A stretch of 64,000 nucleotides of DNA from an uncultured Muribaculaceae bacterium (GCA_910578075.1 CAJTPK010000018.1:1-64000), one strand, 5' to 3'; positions 33,659-43,884 are shown, counted from the stretch's first letter. Numbers and translations: made by a program. The notes: generated by a model from the sequence alone, not told the origin.

Positions 33659-35944
33659 ATGAAAAAGTTTATCATGATCATATTGTCATTATTACTTAAT
33701 ACAATTTGTGGCTTTGCTTACAATGCGCAAGTCGTTGATAATGAAAAGAACCCAATAGAAAGCGTTGACATCATTTTCTATAACTCAGCAAATGATTCAA
33801 TTGGCCATGCCATCTCTGGAAAAAAGGGGGAATTTATATATGAAAATAATGTGGGATTCATTGAATTTAGACACCACGATTACGAAGATCTTAAAGTGGA
33901 TGTAACACTTGATAAAGATGCTATGTTTTTTTTAAAACCGGTCAAGGAATTAGGGGAATTTGTGATTACAGCAGAAACCGCAAAGCGTTTTCTAACACAT
34001 GACAGCTACATAATTTCACGTAAGTCAATGAAAAAGTATGTCAATGCGCTTCATGCCCTTAATGAAATTCCTTTTATATCCGTAGAGCCTAAAGGCAATC
34101 TGCAATATAAGGGAAATAGCAATATCGGAATAATGATTAATGGCATCCCGGCAACTGCAAAGGAAATATCATCTCTATCTAAAGATGACATTGCAAAAGT
34201 TGATGTCTACTCAACTCCGCCTCAGGAATTTGTAGGACAAAACATAAGCGCTGCTATTGACATCATATTAAAGGAGGGTATCACCGGTGGTAATGGTTCT
34301 ATTCAAACAAGTAACTCCATCAACAGAGTATGGGGAGACAATAATATTGCTTTTTATTATAATTACAAACGCTCAAGATTCTCAGTACAAGCAAATAACA
34401 CATACCGAAGGTTATGGGGAGGCAGTCAAGACCAGAAAATATCATATAACTTTGGAGGCGTTGACTTTGTAAAGACAAAAGTCGGCATTGACGAAAAATC
34501 ACATGTGAATGAAAACAGTTTCGGGTTTACATTTCAGAATGGACTTAAAAATAATTACATAGTAAATGCATCAGTGACAGGCGAAATAAACAGAGTCAAT
34601 TCTAACAACATCCAAAATGTAGTCACTTCCAATGGCAATAAATATCTTGCATACAATAATTCAAGTACACCATTCCAGAGAATAACCGCAGCTGCAAGTT
34701 TCCGCAAGTATTTAGGCATTGATGGTAAAAATGGTTATGTGTCAGCAATGTTTTCATGGTCCGGAAACACAGGGAAGAATTATTCCTCATATCAAGAAAC
34801 CGCACCTAAAGAAAATGCCACCGGGTTCTTCGCAGAAACTTCCATTAAACAACGCACTAATGCAATATACGGCAGAGCTGATTATGTATCACCGAGTAAA
34901 GAATGGGGGCGTGTGACTTTCAGTATTCAGGATTCACATCAGGTATACAAGGAGCTTGAACAGACTCCCGACTTTTACACAAGAACAAACTGGCTTAATA
35001 TCTACGGCACATACTTCGTAAAATACAAAGCTTTCTACTTCTCTGTTCTTGCCGGTGTCACGCATAATGAGAACTTTTCAAAAGCTATTGACCGAACAGA
35101 AAAATACACAAGACCTGTTGTGAATACGAAAATATACTACTACCCATCTGGGCCCTTTAGGTTCGATGTGTATTACGATTATGGTTCCGGGGGGCCTTCG
35201 TTGGCTCAAAGAACATCAGTTCCGAGATGGCAAGACAACTTTTATGTATATCAAGGTAACCCAGCCCTTACAAATTACAATACGCACAAGATTGGGCTGG
35301 ATGGTTCTTTCAGCAATAAATATGTGGAAGTTGCCGCCTCTCTTTCATATTCTACAGCACCTGGAAACATAGGCACACTATTTAAGTATTCAGATGAATA
35401 CATTCTTGAGACTCTTGTTAACCAGAAAGAATATCGGTCGTTCGACACCTCATTGAGTCTCACTTTATTCCCTCTTGGTAAAAGACTCTGGTCTGTAAGA
35501 GGAAGTGCAAGATGGGGACGTATATGGGGAGAGAACGATGTTTACACCTATCATGGCAATAATACTTTTTATTGGATTAGTTCCTCTGTTAATCTCAACA
35601 AATGGAATTTTGGAACAAGCATACAATTGCAAAGCGAGAAATTCAATGGTTCGTCAACCATTACTCGTCCATTTACATGGCATATATACGGATACTATCG
35701 ACCAATAGAAAATATCAGCATCGGGATTGACTGGTCTTCACCATTCATGAAACATTCTCATGAAAAAGAATGGACAGTTAAAGAAGCTCTCGTACAAATG
35801 AATTCCAATTATTATTCGAAATCATTTGCCAATAGACTTTCAATCGAATTCAATTATTACTTTAATTTTGGCAAACGCCACAATGATTATGAAAGAGCAT
35901 TCACTGGTTCTCAAGCAGAATCAGGCGTATTGAAACGTAATTGA
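33659..35944 (+). CDS. outer-membrane beta-barrel protein, TonB-receptor-like (OMP_b-brl_3 type)
   Basis: 761 residues. A signal peptide (to CGFAYNAQ) is followed by a carboxypeptidase-regulatory-like domain (about 22-95), a plug-like domain (about 110-205, with GIMINGIPAT and IDIILKEG), and a barrel of alternating strands to the end. The family is known from Bacteroidota outer-membrane receptors. No SusD gene is nearby. It is 8 nt from the C39 exporter gene, so it probably provides the outer-membrane step for the exported peptide, or takes it up again. Codon and base use are AT-rich compared with neighbours, suggesting horizontal gain. Confidence 0.82.
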   Translation: MKKFIMIILSLLLNTICGFAYNAQVVDNEKNPIESVDIIFYNSANDSIGHAISGKKGEFIYENNVGFIEFRHHDYEDLKVDVTLDKDAMFFLKPVKELGEFVITAETAKRFLTHDSYIISRKSMKKYVNALHALNEIPFISVEPKGNLQYKGNSNIGIMINGIPATAKEISSLSKDDIAKVDVYSTPPQEFVGQNISAAIDIILKEGITGGNGSIQTSNSINRVWGDNNIAFYYNYKRSRFSVQANNTYRRLWGGSQDQKISYNFGGVDFVKTKVGIDEKSHVNENSFGFTFQNGLKNNYIVNASVTGEINRVNSNNIQNVVTSNGNKYLAYNNSSTPFQRITAAASFRKYLGIDGKNGYVSAMFSWSGNTGKNYSSYQETAPKENATGFFAETSIKQRTNAIYGRADYVSPSKEWGRVTFSIQDSHQVYKELEQTPDFYTRTNWLNIYGTYFVKYKAFYFSVLAGVTHNENFSKAIDRTEKYTRPVVNTKIYYYPSGPFRFDVYYDYGSGGPSLAQRTSVPRWQDNFYVYQGNPALTNYNTHKIGLDGSFSNKYVEVAASLSYSTAPGNIGTLFKYSDEYILETLVNQKEYRSFDTSLSLTLFPLGKRLWSVRGSARWGRIWGENDVYTYHGNNTFYWISSSVNLNKWNFGTSIQLQSEKFNGSSTITRPFTWHIYGYYRPIENISIGIDWSSPFMKHSHEKEWTVKEALVQMNSNYYSKSFANRLSIEFNYYFNFGKRHNDYERAFTGSQAESGVLKRN

Positions 35945-35952
35945 CGTGAGAT

Positions 35953-38172
35953 ATGACCAAATTTAGAGTTGTCCACCAACTTGATGCGATGCAATGCGGA
36001 GTAGCCTGCATATCAATGATATGTAGACACTTCGGACGCTATTATTCTTCAGAAACGCTAAATAGATTTCTCAGACCTTCTACAGAGGGAGTTTCTGTTA
36101 AAGGCATGGCGAATTTGTGTGAGATAATTGGGATAGACACCATTACAGGCAAAATATCGATAGACGATTTAGCTGAATCCCCATTGCCATGCGTTCTTCA
36201 TTGGAACCAAAATCATTTTGTTGTTCTGTATAGTATCAGTGGTAAGAAAACGCAGACTAAGGATAAGCGGAAATATCATGTCGCAGATCCTGCAAAAGGC
36301 AAAATTCAATACTCAACGTCCGAGATGATATACCATTGGGCAAGTAATACAGATTCCAACATTGACAAACCTACTGGTATAGCCATGTTTTTCGAGCCTC
36401 TTCCAAGCTTTAAAGAACGCCAGATTGATAACGAATCTCCACGTAGAAGTTTTAAATTATTATTCGATTATTTCAAGGCATATAAAAAGCAATTTGCCTC
36501 TATTGCTCTAGCTCTCTTAATCGGGTCTGCACTTCAGCTTGTACTCCCATTTCTTATGCAATGGATTGTGGATATTGGCATCAAGAACGAAGATATACGT
36601 TTTATATGGTTGATTTTACTGGGAGAACTATTGATTGTAATTGGAAGAGCTGGTGCAGACTTCATTCGCAGATGGATTCTACTGAAAATCTCAACAAAGA
36701 TAAACATATCACTTGTAAGCGACTTCTTCATAAAACTTCTCAAGCTTCCGATGTCGTTTTTCGATACGAAACTCATGGGGGATCTTCTTCAAAGAATGGG
36801 AGATCATGATAGGGTGCAGACATTTCTTACCGGAGAATTACTTGGGCTGGTGTTCACAATTATTACTTTTATCGTGCTTGGGGCGATGCTGTGTGTATAT
36901 GATATATTCATATTTGCGGTGTTCTTGACATGTAGCACAATTTATGGAATGTGGATAGCCTCATTCTTAAGCAAACGAAAAGTTCTCGATTACGAAGTCT
37001 TTGAGAAGCAGGCAATAAATAATAACCTCACATATCGGTTCATATCTTCAATCCAGGAAATAAAATTGCAAAGTTGTGAACAAAGAAGAAGATTGGAATG
37101 GGAAGACACCCAATCAAATCTACTGAATACACGTCTGAAACGTCTGAAACTACAGCAGACACAGGAGGCTGGAAGCATTTTCATAGGTGAAATTAGAAAC
37201 ATACTTATAACTGTATTGACAGCAACAGCTGTAATCAATCATGATATGACCTTGGGCGGAATGCTTGCTGTACAATATATCATTGGGCAACTTAGCAGTC
37301 CGGTTTCACAAATGATGGGGTTTATATATTCCATTCAAGATGTAAAAATATCAATGGAAAGAATCAATGAGATTCATGATAGTAAAAATGAACAACAAGC
37401 CTCAGGAGCTATAAGACAATTTCCATCTGACAATCGAGATATTGAATTAAAAAAAGTAGATTTCAAATATGATATACATCGATCAAGTAAGACACTTGAC
37501 GATATTAACGTTCTGATTAAAGGTGGTGAAACCACAGCTATTGTCGGGACATCGGGTAGCGGAAAGACTACAATAATCAAACTACTACTCGGATATTACC
37601 ATCCACTAAATGGTAAGATTGAAATCGGTGGTCATAATTTAAATAATTATAATATGAAATGGTGGAGGGGTATGTGTGGTGTTGTCATGCAAGATGGTGT
37701 GATTTTTTCAGAGTCTATAGCAAGGAACATAGCGGTAAGCGATGGTAAAGTCGATGTATGCAGGATTAGAGAAGCCGCAAAAATTGCATGTGCGGACAAA
37801 TTTATAGAAGCGCTTCCATTAAAATATGAGACGAAAATCGGTCCTGATGGAATGGGGTTAAGCATTGGTCAACGACAACGTATATTGATTGCCCGCGCCG
37901 TTTATAAAAATCCTGATTATATATTTTTCGATGAAGCAACAAACTCTCTTGATGCAAATAACGAGAAGGAAATTGTTGATAATCTCACGGCATTTTTCAA
38001 AGGAAAAACAGTAGTTATTGTTGCTCATAGATTATCAACTGTCAAGAATGCAGACAAGATTATTGTGATTGATGAGGGGAATATTGTTGAATCCGGAACT
38101 CATGACTCTTTAATTTCAGCTAAGGGATACTACTTCAATCTTGTACGCAATCAAATTGATATCGGCAATTAA
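35953..38172 (+). CDS. peptidase C39 domain-containing ABC exporter
   Basis: 739 residues. Residues 1-135 are a C39 cysteine peptidase with Cys15 (DAMQCGVACIS), His88 (WNQNHFVVLY) and Asp112 (VADPAKG). Five to six membrane helices follow (about 165-440), then an ATPase with Walker A GTSGSGKTT (532-540) and Walker B YIFFDEATNSLD. The ABC signature is LSIGQRQR rather than LSGGQ. Such proteins cut double-glycine leaders and export bacteriocins or signalling peptides. No HlyD-type fusion protein or precursor with a clear GG leader is adjacent. AT-rich, like the preceding gene. Confidence 0.92.
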   Translation: MTKFRVVHQLDAMQCGVACISMICRHFGRYYSSETLNRFLRPSTEGVSVKGMANLCEIIGIDTITGKISIDDLAESPLPCVLHWNQNHFVVLYSISGKKTQTKDKRKYHVADPAKGKIQYSTSEMIYHWASNTDSNIDKPTGIAMFFEPLPSFKERQIDNESPRRSFKLLFDYFKAYKKQFASIALALLIGSALQLVLPFLMQWIVDIGIKNEDIRFIWLILLGELLIVIGRAGADFIRRWILLKISTKINISLVSDFFIKLLKLPMSFFDTKLMGDLLQRMGDHDRVQTFLTGELLGLVFTIITFIVLGAMLCVYDIFIFAVFLTCSTIYGMWIASFLSKRKVLDYEVFEKQAINNNLTYRFISSIQEIKLQSCEQRRRLEWEDTQSNLLNTRLKRLKLQQTQEAGSIFIGEIRNILITVLTATAVINHDMTLGGMLAVQYIIGQLSSPVSQMMGFIYSIQDVKISMERINEIHDSKNEQQASGAIRQFPSDNRDIELKKVDFKYDIHRSSKTLDDINVLIKGGETTAIVGTSGSGKTTIIKLLLGYYHPLNGKIEIGGHNLNNYNMKWWRGMCGVVMQDGVIFSESIARNIAVSDGKVDVCRIREAAKIACADKFIEALPLKYETKIGPDGMGLSIGQRQRILIARAVYKNPDYIFFDEATNSLDANNEKEIVDNLTAFFKGKTVVIVAHRLSTVKNADKIIVIDEGNIVESGTHDSLISAKGYYFNLVRNQIDIGN

Positions 38173-38374
38173 TAGTCATTAAATATACTTAGAAAATAAT
38201 CAACGCCATGTTTTAAGAACCTACAAATCCTTTTAAAAGTTGCCGGTCATAAGAAATTACAAAATCAAGTCTAAGGTGTAAGGTGGGAAATAATGTTGAG
38301 GTTGGTTTTCTGCGATATTTTTAGTAACTTTACATATGGGAAAGTTTGGATAATTATTCGATAACAAAGCAGAT

Positions 38375-39487
38375 ATGTATACGCCTCCTTTCAAAATTAC
38401 CTCACGGATTCTCAATCTTGTTGCTGAAATCTCAGCCAAGATTGAGCGTTATGCCATATTGCTGGAGCAGGATGCTGAATTACGCCTGCGCAAGGCCAAC
38501 CGCATCAAGACTATCCATAGCTCCCTTGCTATTGAGGGTAATGAACTTACCGAAGGACAGGTGCGTGATATAATTAATGGAAAGAATGTTGTGGCTCCGC
38601 TTCGTGAAATTCAAGAAGTAAAGAACGCCATAGCTACATACGACTTATTCCCAACTCTTAATCCATTTGATGAGAAAGACCTGCTCCGTGCTCATCAAAC
38701 AATGATGCTGGGATTAGTTGATAATCCCGGTCGTTGGCGTGCCAGCGGTGTCGGTGTGTTCGGAGAAAAAGGATGCGTTCATATGGCACCTCCTGCCAAC
38801 ATGGTTCCGACATTGATGTCTGATTTGTTCGGATGGCTTAAAAATTCAGATGATCATCTGCTTATACGCTCATGCGTTTTCCATTATGAGTTTGAGTTTG
38901 TACATCCGTTTATTGATGGAAACGGCCGCACAGGCCGTCTGTGGCAATCGCTGATATTGTCACAACTTCATCCTCTGTTTGCCCATCTGCCTGTAGAAAA
39001 TATGGTTTATTCCAATCAGCAAGCCTATTACGATGCTCTCACAGCATCAACAGCAGCAGGAGAGTCCACACCTTTCATCGAATTTATGCTCGGTGAGATA
39101 TTTGCCACTCTTGAAAAGCACAAGGGTGAGGAAATCATTACAGAACTTGACGGTTTTAAATTCAAATCCTCTTTTGCATCAACTTTTTCAGAAGAATTTG
39201 CACGAACTTTTGCACGAACTTTTGCACGAACAATAGCCCAAGGGATAAAGACTTTTGCGAATAGGGAAAAGACATTTAACGTCTGTCAGCAAATATTGGT
39301 TCTAATTAAAAGCAAGGAAAGCATTAACGCAAAACTATTGAGCATCTCAACCGGGGTAGCAGAGCGCACGGTGCGGACATACCTGAAGTTGCTTACAGAA
39401 GCTGGCATTATACGTTACTCTGGAACTACAAACAATGGTGTATGGCAAATAACCCTAAAAGAAAAAAGCGACAACGAGAAAGCTTAG
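38375..39487 (+). CDS. Fic family AMPylase with C-terminal winged helix
   Basis: 370 residues. The Fic active site is HPFIDGNGRTGR (177-188). An N-terminal inhibitory helix SSLAIEGN (49-56) matches (S/T)xxxE(G/N), so this is a class II self-inhibited enzyme that would transfer AMP to a protein hydroxyl. A C-terminal helix-turn-helix (about 300-360, TGVAERTVRTYLKLL) suggests DNA binding. Between them the peptide FART is repeated three times, encoded by exact 12-bp repeats. A target cannot be named. It follows the exporter by about 200 nt and may belong to the same island; its stop overlaps the acyltransferase stop by 4 nt, tail to tail. Confidence 0.9.
   Translation: MYTPPFKITSRILNLVAEISAKIERYAILLEQDAELRLRKANRIKTIHSSLAIEGNELTEGQVRDIINGKNVVAPLREIQEVKNAIATYDLFPTLNPFDEKDLLRAHQTMMLGLVDNPGRWRASGVGVFGEKGCVHMAPPANMVPTLMSDLFGWLKNSDDHLLIRSCVFHYEFEFVHPFIDGNGRTGRLWQSLILSQLHPLFAHLPVENMVYSNQQAYYDALTASTAAGESTPFIEFMLGEIFATLEKHKGEEIITELDGFKFKSSFASTFSEEFARTFARTFARTIAQGIKTFANREKTFNVCQQILVLIKSKESINAKLLSISTGVAERTVRTYLKLLTEAGIIRYSGTTNNGVWQITLKEKSDNEKA
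39197..39232 (+). repeat. three 12-bp tandem repeats in fic
   Basis: TTTGCACGAACT occurs three times in a row (the last ends in A). Each encodes FART, so gain or loss keeps the frame. Confidence 0.85.
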
Positions 39488-40506
39488 GTTGAAGCGTCAA
39501 AATAAAGTCTATTCCAGAGATAGCGACGGAACGTATCGAGAGGGATAGCTATCAGATAAGTCAGCAAGGGTATCAGGAGAGCTGCAACGGTGAAGGCTGG
39601 GATAGACATAGATGTCCACAGGTTGATAATCTCGGGGCGCATAAAGTCACCCCAGATTTCGGGTGCCTTGTGGATCAGATAAACGGCAAAGGCTGAACGC
39701 GCGATGCCGTTGACAAGCGGCGAACTAAACTTAAGAGATCTAAAAAACATAAAGAATGCCACCGATGCCAAAACAACAGCCGGTGCGTTATATGCATACG
39801 CCTTAACAGGCTCAAGATAAAGCGATGACAAGAATATCATCCCAGTGGCGAAGATATACGCTATGCCTGAAATCCATCTGTCGCACAACAACGGCCATCT
39901 ATCTACCGCCCCGGTAATCCACCGCCCTGTCAGATACATCATCACCAACTGAATCACGGTATATCCCGTCGGATTGAATTTAGCTCCCCACCACCATCCG
40001 CTCCACAGATTGAAAACAATGAAAGCTGACAGTATAACCGTGAACTGACGGAAACTCAGCCTGTCAACACCCGCATTCAAGAACGGGCTGAGAAGCATGA
40101 GGCAAAAATAAGCCGGAACATACCAGAGATCGGTATGAGAGAGCACAAGCCAGCTTTCTCCCCATATAGTCCATGAGAAGGCTTTACCCAAAAGAAGTGG
40201 CGCAAACGATGCTATCAATACAGAATAGAATACACACTGGAAAAGGAAGGAGGCAATCCCCTTCCATCTCAGTTTTATTCCAAAATAACCGGAAATAAGC
40301 GTGAAACAGTTCACACCTATAATCGAAATAGATTCTACCGCGAGACGCCAGCTGTCGCGAGCTGTCAAGTCCGACAGATTGCCGTTGATGAAAGGTAGCC
40401 CTAAGGAAGCTCCATCAACATGGACAAGCACAACAAGGAGCATGCTCACAATCCGCAACAGCTCCATATTCGATGCTCTCACGCGGGATGAGGCTTTTGA
40501 TGTCAT
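39484..40506 (-). CDS. acyltransferase 3 family membrane protein
   Basis: 340 residues with about ten hydrophobic segments. The N-terminus MELLRIVSMLLVVLVHVDG carries the R-x10-H pattern of the acyltransferase-3 (OafA/WecH-like) family, which acetylates or succinylates surface sugars. Its start overlaps the ispG stop by 4 nt. Bacteroidales often have such an acyltransferase beside housekeeping genes; substrate unknown. Confidence 0.85.
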   Translation of the reverse strand: MTSKASSRVRASNMELLRIVSMLLVVLVHVDGASLGLPFINGNLSDLTARDSWRLAVESISIIGVNCFTLISGYFGIKLRWKGIASFLFQCVFYSVLIASFAPLLLGKAFSWTIWGESWLVLSHTDLWYVPAYFCLMLLSPFLNAGVDRLSFRQFTVILSAFIVFNLWSGWWWGAKFNPTGYTVIQLVMMYLTGRWITGAVDRWPLLCDRWISGIAYIFATGMIFLSSLYLEPVKAYAYNAPAVVLASVAFFMFFRSLKFSSPLVNGIARSAFAVYLIHKAPEIWGDFMRPEIINLWTSMSIPAFTVAALLIPLLTYLIAIPLDTFRRYLWNRLYFDAST

Positions 40507-42125
40507 ACCTGTATTTCAGGATGGTCAATACGAATAAGATCTATCAACGCAGGCAACGCCTCTTCCGCAGGAATGTTCTTCCTGATCAATTCTTTACCTC
40601 GGTATATGCTGACACGACCCGGACCTGCCCCAACATATCCATAGTCGGCATCCGCCATCTCTCCGGGACCGTTGACAATGCATCCCATAACGCCTATCTT
40701 AAGGCCGTTCATTCCTTTGGTTGCTTCCTTGACATCCTGCAATGTCTTCTGAAGGTCGAACAACGTACGCCCGCAACTCGGACAAGCAATATATTCCGTC
40801 TTGCTCATACGCAATCGCGTTGCCTGAAGGATGGCCAACTCAAGCTCTGCAAGGGTAGCATCATCGAAATTCGGGTTGACCACCTCTATTCCGCTGGCGT
40901 ATCCATTAAGAAGGAGGAAGCCAAAATCGGCACCGGCTTTAATGCGCAGTGAGTCGATATCCGTATCAGCATATTCAAGACTTACAACAACCGGATTGGT
41001 GTAGCCTGCCGCAACAAAACAGTCGATATATGACATAATCTCTGCCGGAGCGTTTACATGCCGGGATTTTATAACCAATGGTCCCGCAAACTCAGGATTC
41101 TTTACCGGCATGGAGGCATCCACAAGGAAGAAGATATCTTCCGGATTATCAGCATGCATTGACACAATCCTGTCTGCATATCCTTTGATCTTACCGAGAT
41201 AATTTCTTGACGCGCCATCCTTTACAATTTTAGGAACCGCTATGGGGGCATGGTTCTGACGCAAAGCTATATATTCACGCAAGGTCAAAGCAACGGGAAT
41301 CTCATTTTCAGGAGGCTCACTTAGCGAGACGCGGATTGTGTCTCCTATACCCTCCGCAAGCAACGCACCGATTCCAACCGCGCTTTTAATACGGCCATCC
41401 TCAGCATCTCCAGCTTCGGTGACACCAAGATGGAGAGGAAATGTCATACCCTTCTCTTCCATGCGCTTTGAAAGCAGTTTCACAGTCTCAACCATCACCG
41501 ATGTGTTGGAAGCCTTTATGGATATCACGACATCATCGAAACTCTCGCGACGACATACCTCAAGAAACTCCATCACAGATTCCACCATTCCTGCCGGAGT
41601 GTCGCCATATCTACTCATTATCCTGTCAGACAATGATCCATGATTCACACCAAGCCTGACTGCCACCCCATTCTCGCGACATAGCGTCAGGAAAGGCACG
41701 AGGGTATCCTCGATTCTCTTTAACTCGGCAGCATACTCATCATCGGTAAATTCAAGTTTACGGAATATGCGTGCAGCGTCCACAAAATTTCCGGGGTTTA
41801 TCCTGACTTTGTCTGCGGTACGAGCCGCCTCAAAAGCGGCCTTGGGATTAAAATGCACATCGGCTGAAACGGGGACATCGCATCCATGAGCACGCATACG
41901 CTCACGTATGATGCCAAGCGAGGATGCCTCCCGCACTCCCTGTGTTGTGAAGCGCACAAGTTCTCCGCCCGCCTCAGCAATGCGACGTGCCTGCGCAACA
42001 CTATTCTCTATATCATTTGTATCAGTATTAGCCATAGACTGAACCAACACCGGATTATCACCTCCGATAACCGCCCCTCCTACTTTCACTGCATGAGTGG
42101 GACGTCTCTTATAATTATAAATCAT
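40503..42125 (-). CDS. ispG: 4-hydroxy-3-methylbut-2-en-1-yl diphosphate synthase
   Basis: 540 residues. The [4Fe-4S] enzyme of the MEP isoprenoid pathway that converts MEcPP to HMBPP. The N-terminal TIM barrel has PVLVQSMANTDTND and VRFTTQGV; the C-terminal part has cluster cysteines in CPSCGRTLFD and MGCIVNGPGEMADADYGYVG. It is longer than the E. coli enzyme by a large middle insert (about 275-410), as in other Bacteroidota and plants. Confidence 0.96.
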   Translation of the reverse strand: MIYNYKRRPTHAVKVGGAVIGGDNPVLVQSMANTDTNDIENSVAQARRIAEAGGELVRFTTQGVREASSLGIIRERMRAHGCDVPVSADVHFNPKAAFEAARTADKVRINPGNFVDAARIFRKLEFTDDEYAAELKRIEDTLVPFLTLCRENGVAVRLGVNHGSLSDRIMSRYGDTPAGMVESVMEFLEVCRRESFDDVVISIKASNTSVMVETVKLLSKRMEEKGMTFPLHLGVTEAGDAEDGRIKSAVGIGALLAEGIGDTIRVSLSEPPENEIPVALTLREYIALRQNHAPIAVPKIVKDGASRNYLGKIKGYADRIVSMHADNPEDIFFLVDASMPVKNPEFAGPLVIKSRHVNAPAEIMSYIDCFVAAGYTNPVVVSLEYADTDIDSLRIKAGADFGFLLLNGYASGIEVVNPNFDDATLAELELAILQATRLRMSKTEYIACPSCGRTLFDLQKTLQDVKEATKGMNGLKIGVMGCIVNGPGEMADADYGYVGAGPGRVSIYRGKELIRKNIPAEEALPALIDLIRIDHPEIQV

Positions 42126-42153
42126 ATGATGAGTAGGTTATTTAGAGTCCATC

Positions 42154-42942
42154 TCAATGGATAATAGTCATAAAGAAAACCGCGGAAAAACCGACAGCGT
42201 ATCCAGCCACAACCTGCCATACCGAATGCCGTCCAAGCCATATACGCGATGTGCCTAACAAACCGGCAAGACCTATCGTGATCAAGAGCCAGATAAATGC
42301 ACTCTCCATCGGAAATCCATAACGGAGAATACGAAGCAGCAACGCGACTATACCCGCAATGCCTGCAGCATGTGCTGAAATCTTCCAACGGAAGTTGATG
42401 ATCAGATTCACCAACGCAGCCACCGCGCCTCCTGCAAAAAACATCACAAGCCACAAAGGAGCGCCCTTATACCACATGAAAGCCCCTGTGCCAGCCATGC
42501 TTACAATCGATATTATATAGGGAATCAATCTCTCCTTCCTGCCATTAAGACCGATATCCTGCACCAGCCCCATACGTTTCAAAAGAAACACCAACAACGC
42601 AGGAACCGCCACTGTGAAAGCTGCCGTCACAAGGGTAAAAACAGTTTTTACCGACATAGGGGTGAAATCCAATATTGACACATTGAATGCCAACAACACA
42701 CCGTATACAGGCATCAGCAAGGGGACAAGCGCCCACGACAGGAAAGTAGCCACGCCATCAGCCAAGCGCTCGCCTCCAGAAGGCATAGCGTCTTCTTTGC
42801 GATCGCCCATAGAATCTCCAGGGGCATCGCGCCTTACGTCATCGCGGGCAATTTCCTCCTTCTCTATTTCTACAATCACTTCCTCTTCAGGTTCGTCATC
42901 AAGCGGAGAAGGGGGGTAATATGATGATGTGTCAAGTTTCAT
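42154..42942 (-). CDS. PAP2-like membrane protein
   Basis: 262 residues. The first 60 are acidic and cytoplasmic-looking (DDEPEEEVIVEIEKEE), followed by five to six membrane helices. The motifs ISAHAAGIAG and SRIWLGRHSVWQVVAGYAVG match the C2 and C3 signatures of type 2 phosphatidic-acid phosphatases, and NGRKERLIPY may stand for C1. It may dephosphorylate a lipid or polyprenyl phosphate. It lies 10 nt after the RluA-type gene and 28 nt before ispG on the same strand. Confidence 0.75.
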   Translation of the reverse strand: MKLDTSSYYPPSPLDDEPEEEVIVEIEKEEIARDDVRRDAPGDSMGDRKEDAMPSGGERLADGVATFLSWALVPLLMPVYGVLLAFNVSILDFTPMSVKTVFTLVTAAFTVAVPALLVFLLKRMGLVQDIGLNGRKERLIPYIISIVSMAGTGAFMWYKGAPLWLVMFFAGGAVAALVNLIINFRWKISAHAAGIAGIVALLLRILRYGFPMESAFIWLLITIGLAGLLGTSRIWLGRHSVWQVVAGYAVGFSAVFFMTIIH

Positions 42943-42951
42943 AATATAAAT

Positions 42952-43884
42952 TTATTTCATTTGTTTGCGTATAGCTGCTGCGAATTTTGGAGGAATCGGA
43001 GTCTCAAAATTCATATCGCGACGCGTGATCGGATGCGCGAACCGCAATGTTCGTGCATGCAGCGCAAGACGATGAAGAGGACTCTTTGTCGCGCCATATT
43101 TACGGTCACCGGCTATCGGATGACCAAGTTCCTTGGCATGAACCCTTATCTGATTCTTGCGCCCCGTGTCGAGCGAAAACTGTGCGAGTGTATACCCATT
43201 TCCTCTTCCGACAACCTCATAATGTGTCACCGCCACTCTTCCCTCGTCTGGATTGTCTGTGGCATATACCACAAACTGAGAATTCTCTGCAAGCCGGCTC
43301 TTCACATATCCTTTATCCTGCTCAAGATAGCCTTCAAGCACCGCCACGTACAAGCGCTCGAGAATCATATTGTTCCAATTATGACGCAATACGTTCTGTG
43401 CCTCCTCTGATTTGGCGAACATCATAAGTCCGGACGTGTCGCGGTCAAGACGATGCACAATGAACAGCTTATTGCGGGGATTCACCATCTTCACATAATT
43501 GCGCAGGATTTCATAGGCATTATCCTCCTTCTTGTGACTAAGCGTAGACACCGACAGCAGGCCATAACCCTTGTTGATGACTATCACATCATCATCCTCA
43601 TACACTATCTCGATTCTCGGATGACGGAAAACGGGGAACGGCCTCGTGGAATTGAATTCCACTAATGCACCGGGCTCAACGGGAGTATCAAAACCTTTGG
43701 CAATGTTTCCATTCACCTTCAGATGACCATATTTCATCCATTTCTTGATATCACCCTTTTTGTTGTCCGGACGCATGCTTGCAACAAAATCCATGAGCGC
43801 AACGGGCGAATCGCCACGATTTTCCCATGTGAATATCTTGTCTTCCTTGAAGCCGTTTCTCTTTCTATCTCCGTATGCTGCCAT
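42952..43884 (-). CDS. RluA family pseudouridine synthase
   Basis: About 310 residues. An S4-like N-terminal domain (KWMKYGHLKVNGN) is followed by the synthase core with the catalytic Asp in HRLDRDTSGLMMFAKS. The C-terminal LDTGRKNQIRVH and HPIAGDRKYGA blocks are typical. It modifies uridines of rRNA or tRNA; which positions cannot be told. The ATG at 43884 (MAAYGDRK) is preferred over an in-frame extension of 23 residues that is not conserved. Confidence 0.9.
   Translation of the reverse strand: MAAYGDRKRNGFKEDKIFTWENRGDSPVALMDFVASMRPDNKKGDIKKWMKYGHLKVNGNIAKGFDTPVEPGALVEFNSTRPFPVFRHPRIEIVYEDDDVIVINKGYGLLSVSTLSHKKEDNAYEILRNYVKMVNPRNKLFIVHRLDRDTSGLMMFAKSEEAQNVLRHNWNNMILERLYVAVLEGYLEQDKGYVKSRLAENSQFVVYATDNPDEGRVAVTHYEVVGRGNGYTLAQFSLDTGRKNQIRVHAKELGHPIAGDRKYGATKSPLHRLALHARTLRFAHPITRRDMNFETPIPPKFAAAIRKQMK

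Noticed and set aside
39197..39232. CRISPR-like repeats
   Set aside because: The units are 12 bp with no spacers and lie inside fic. No CRISPR array or cas gene was seen in the window.
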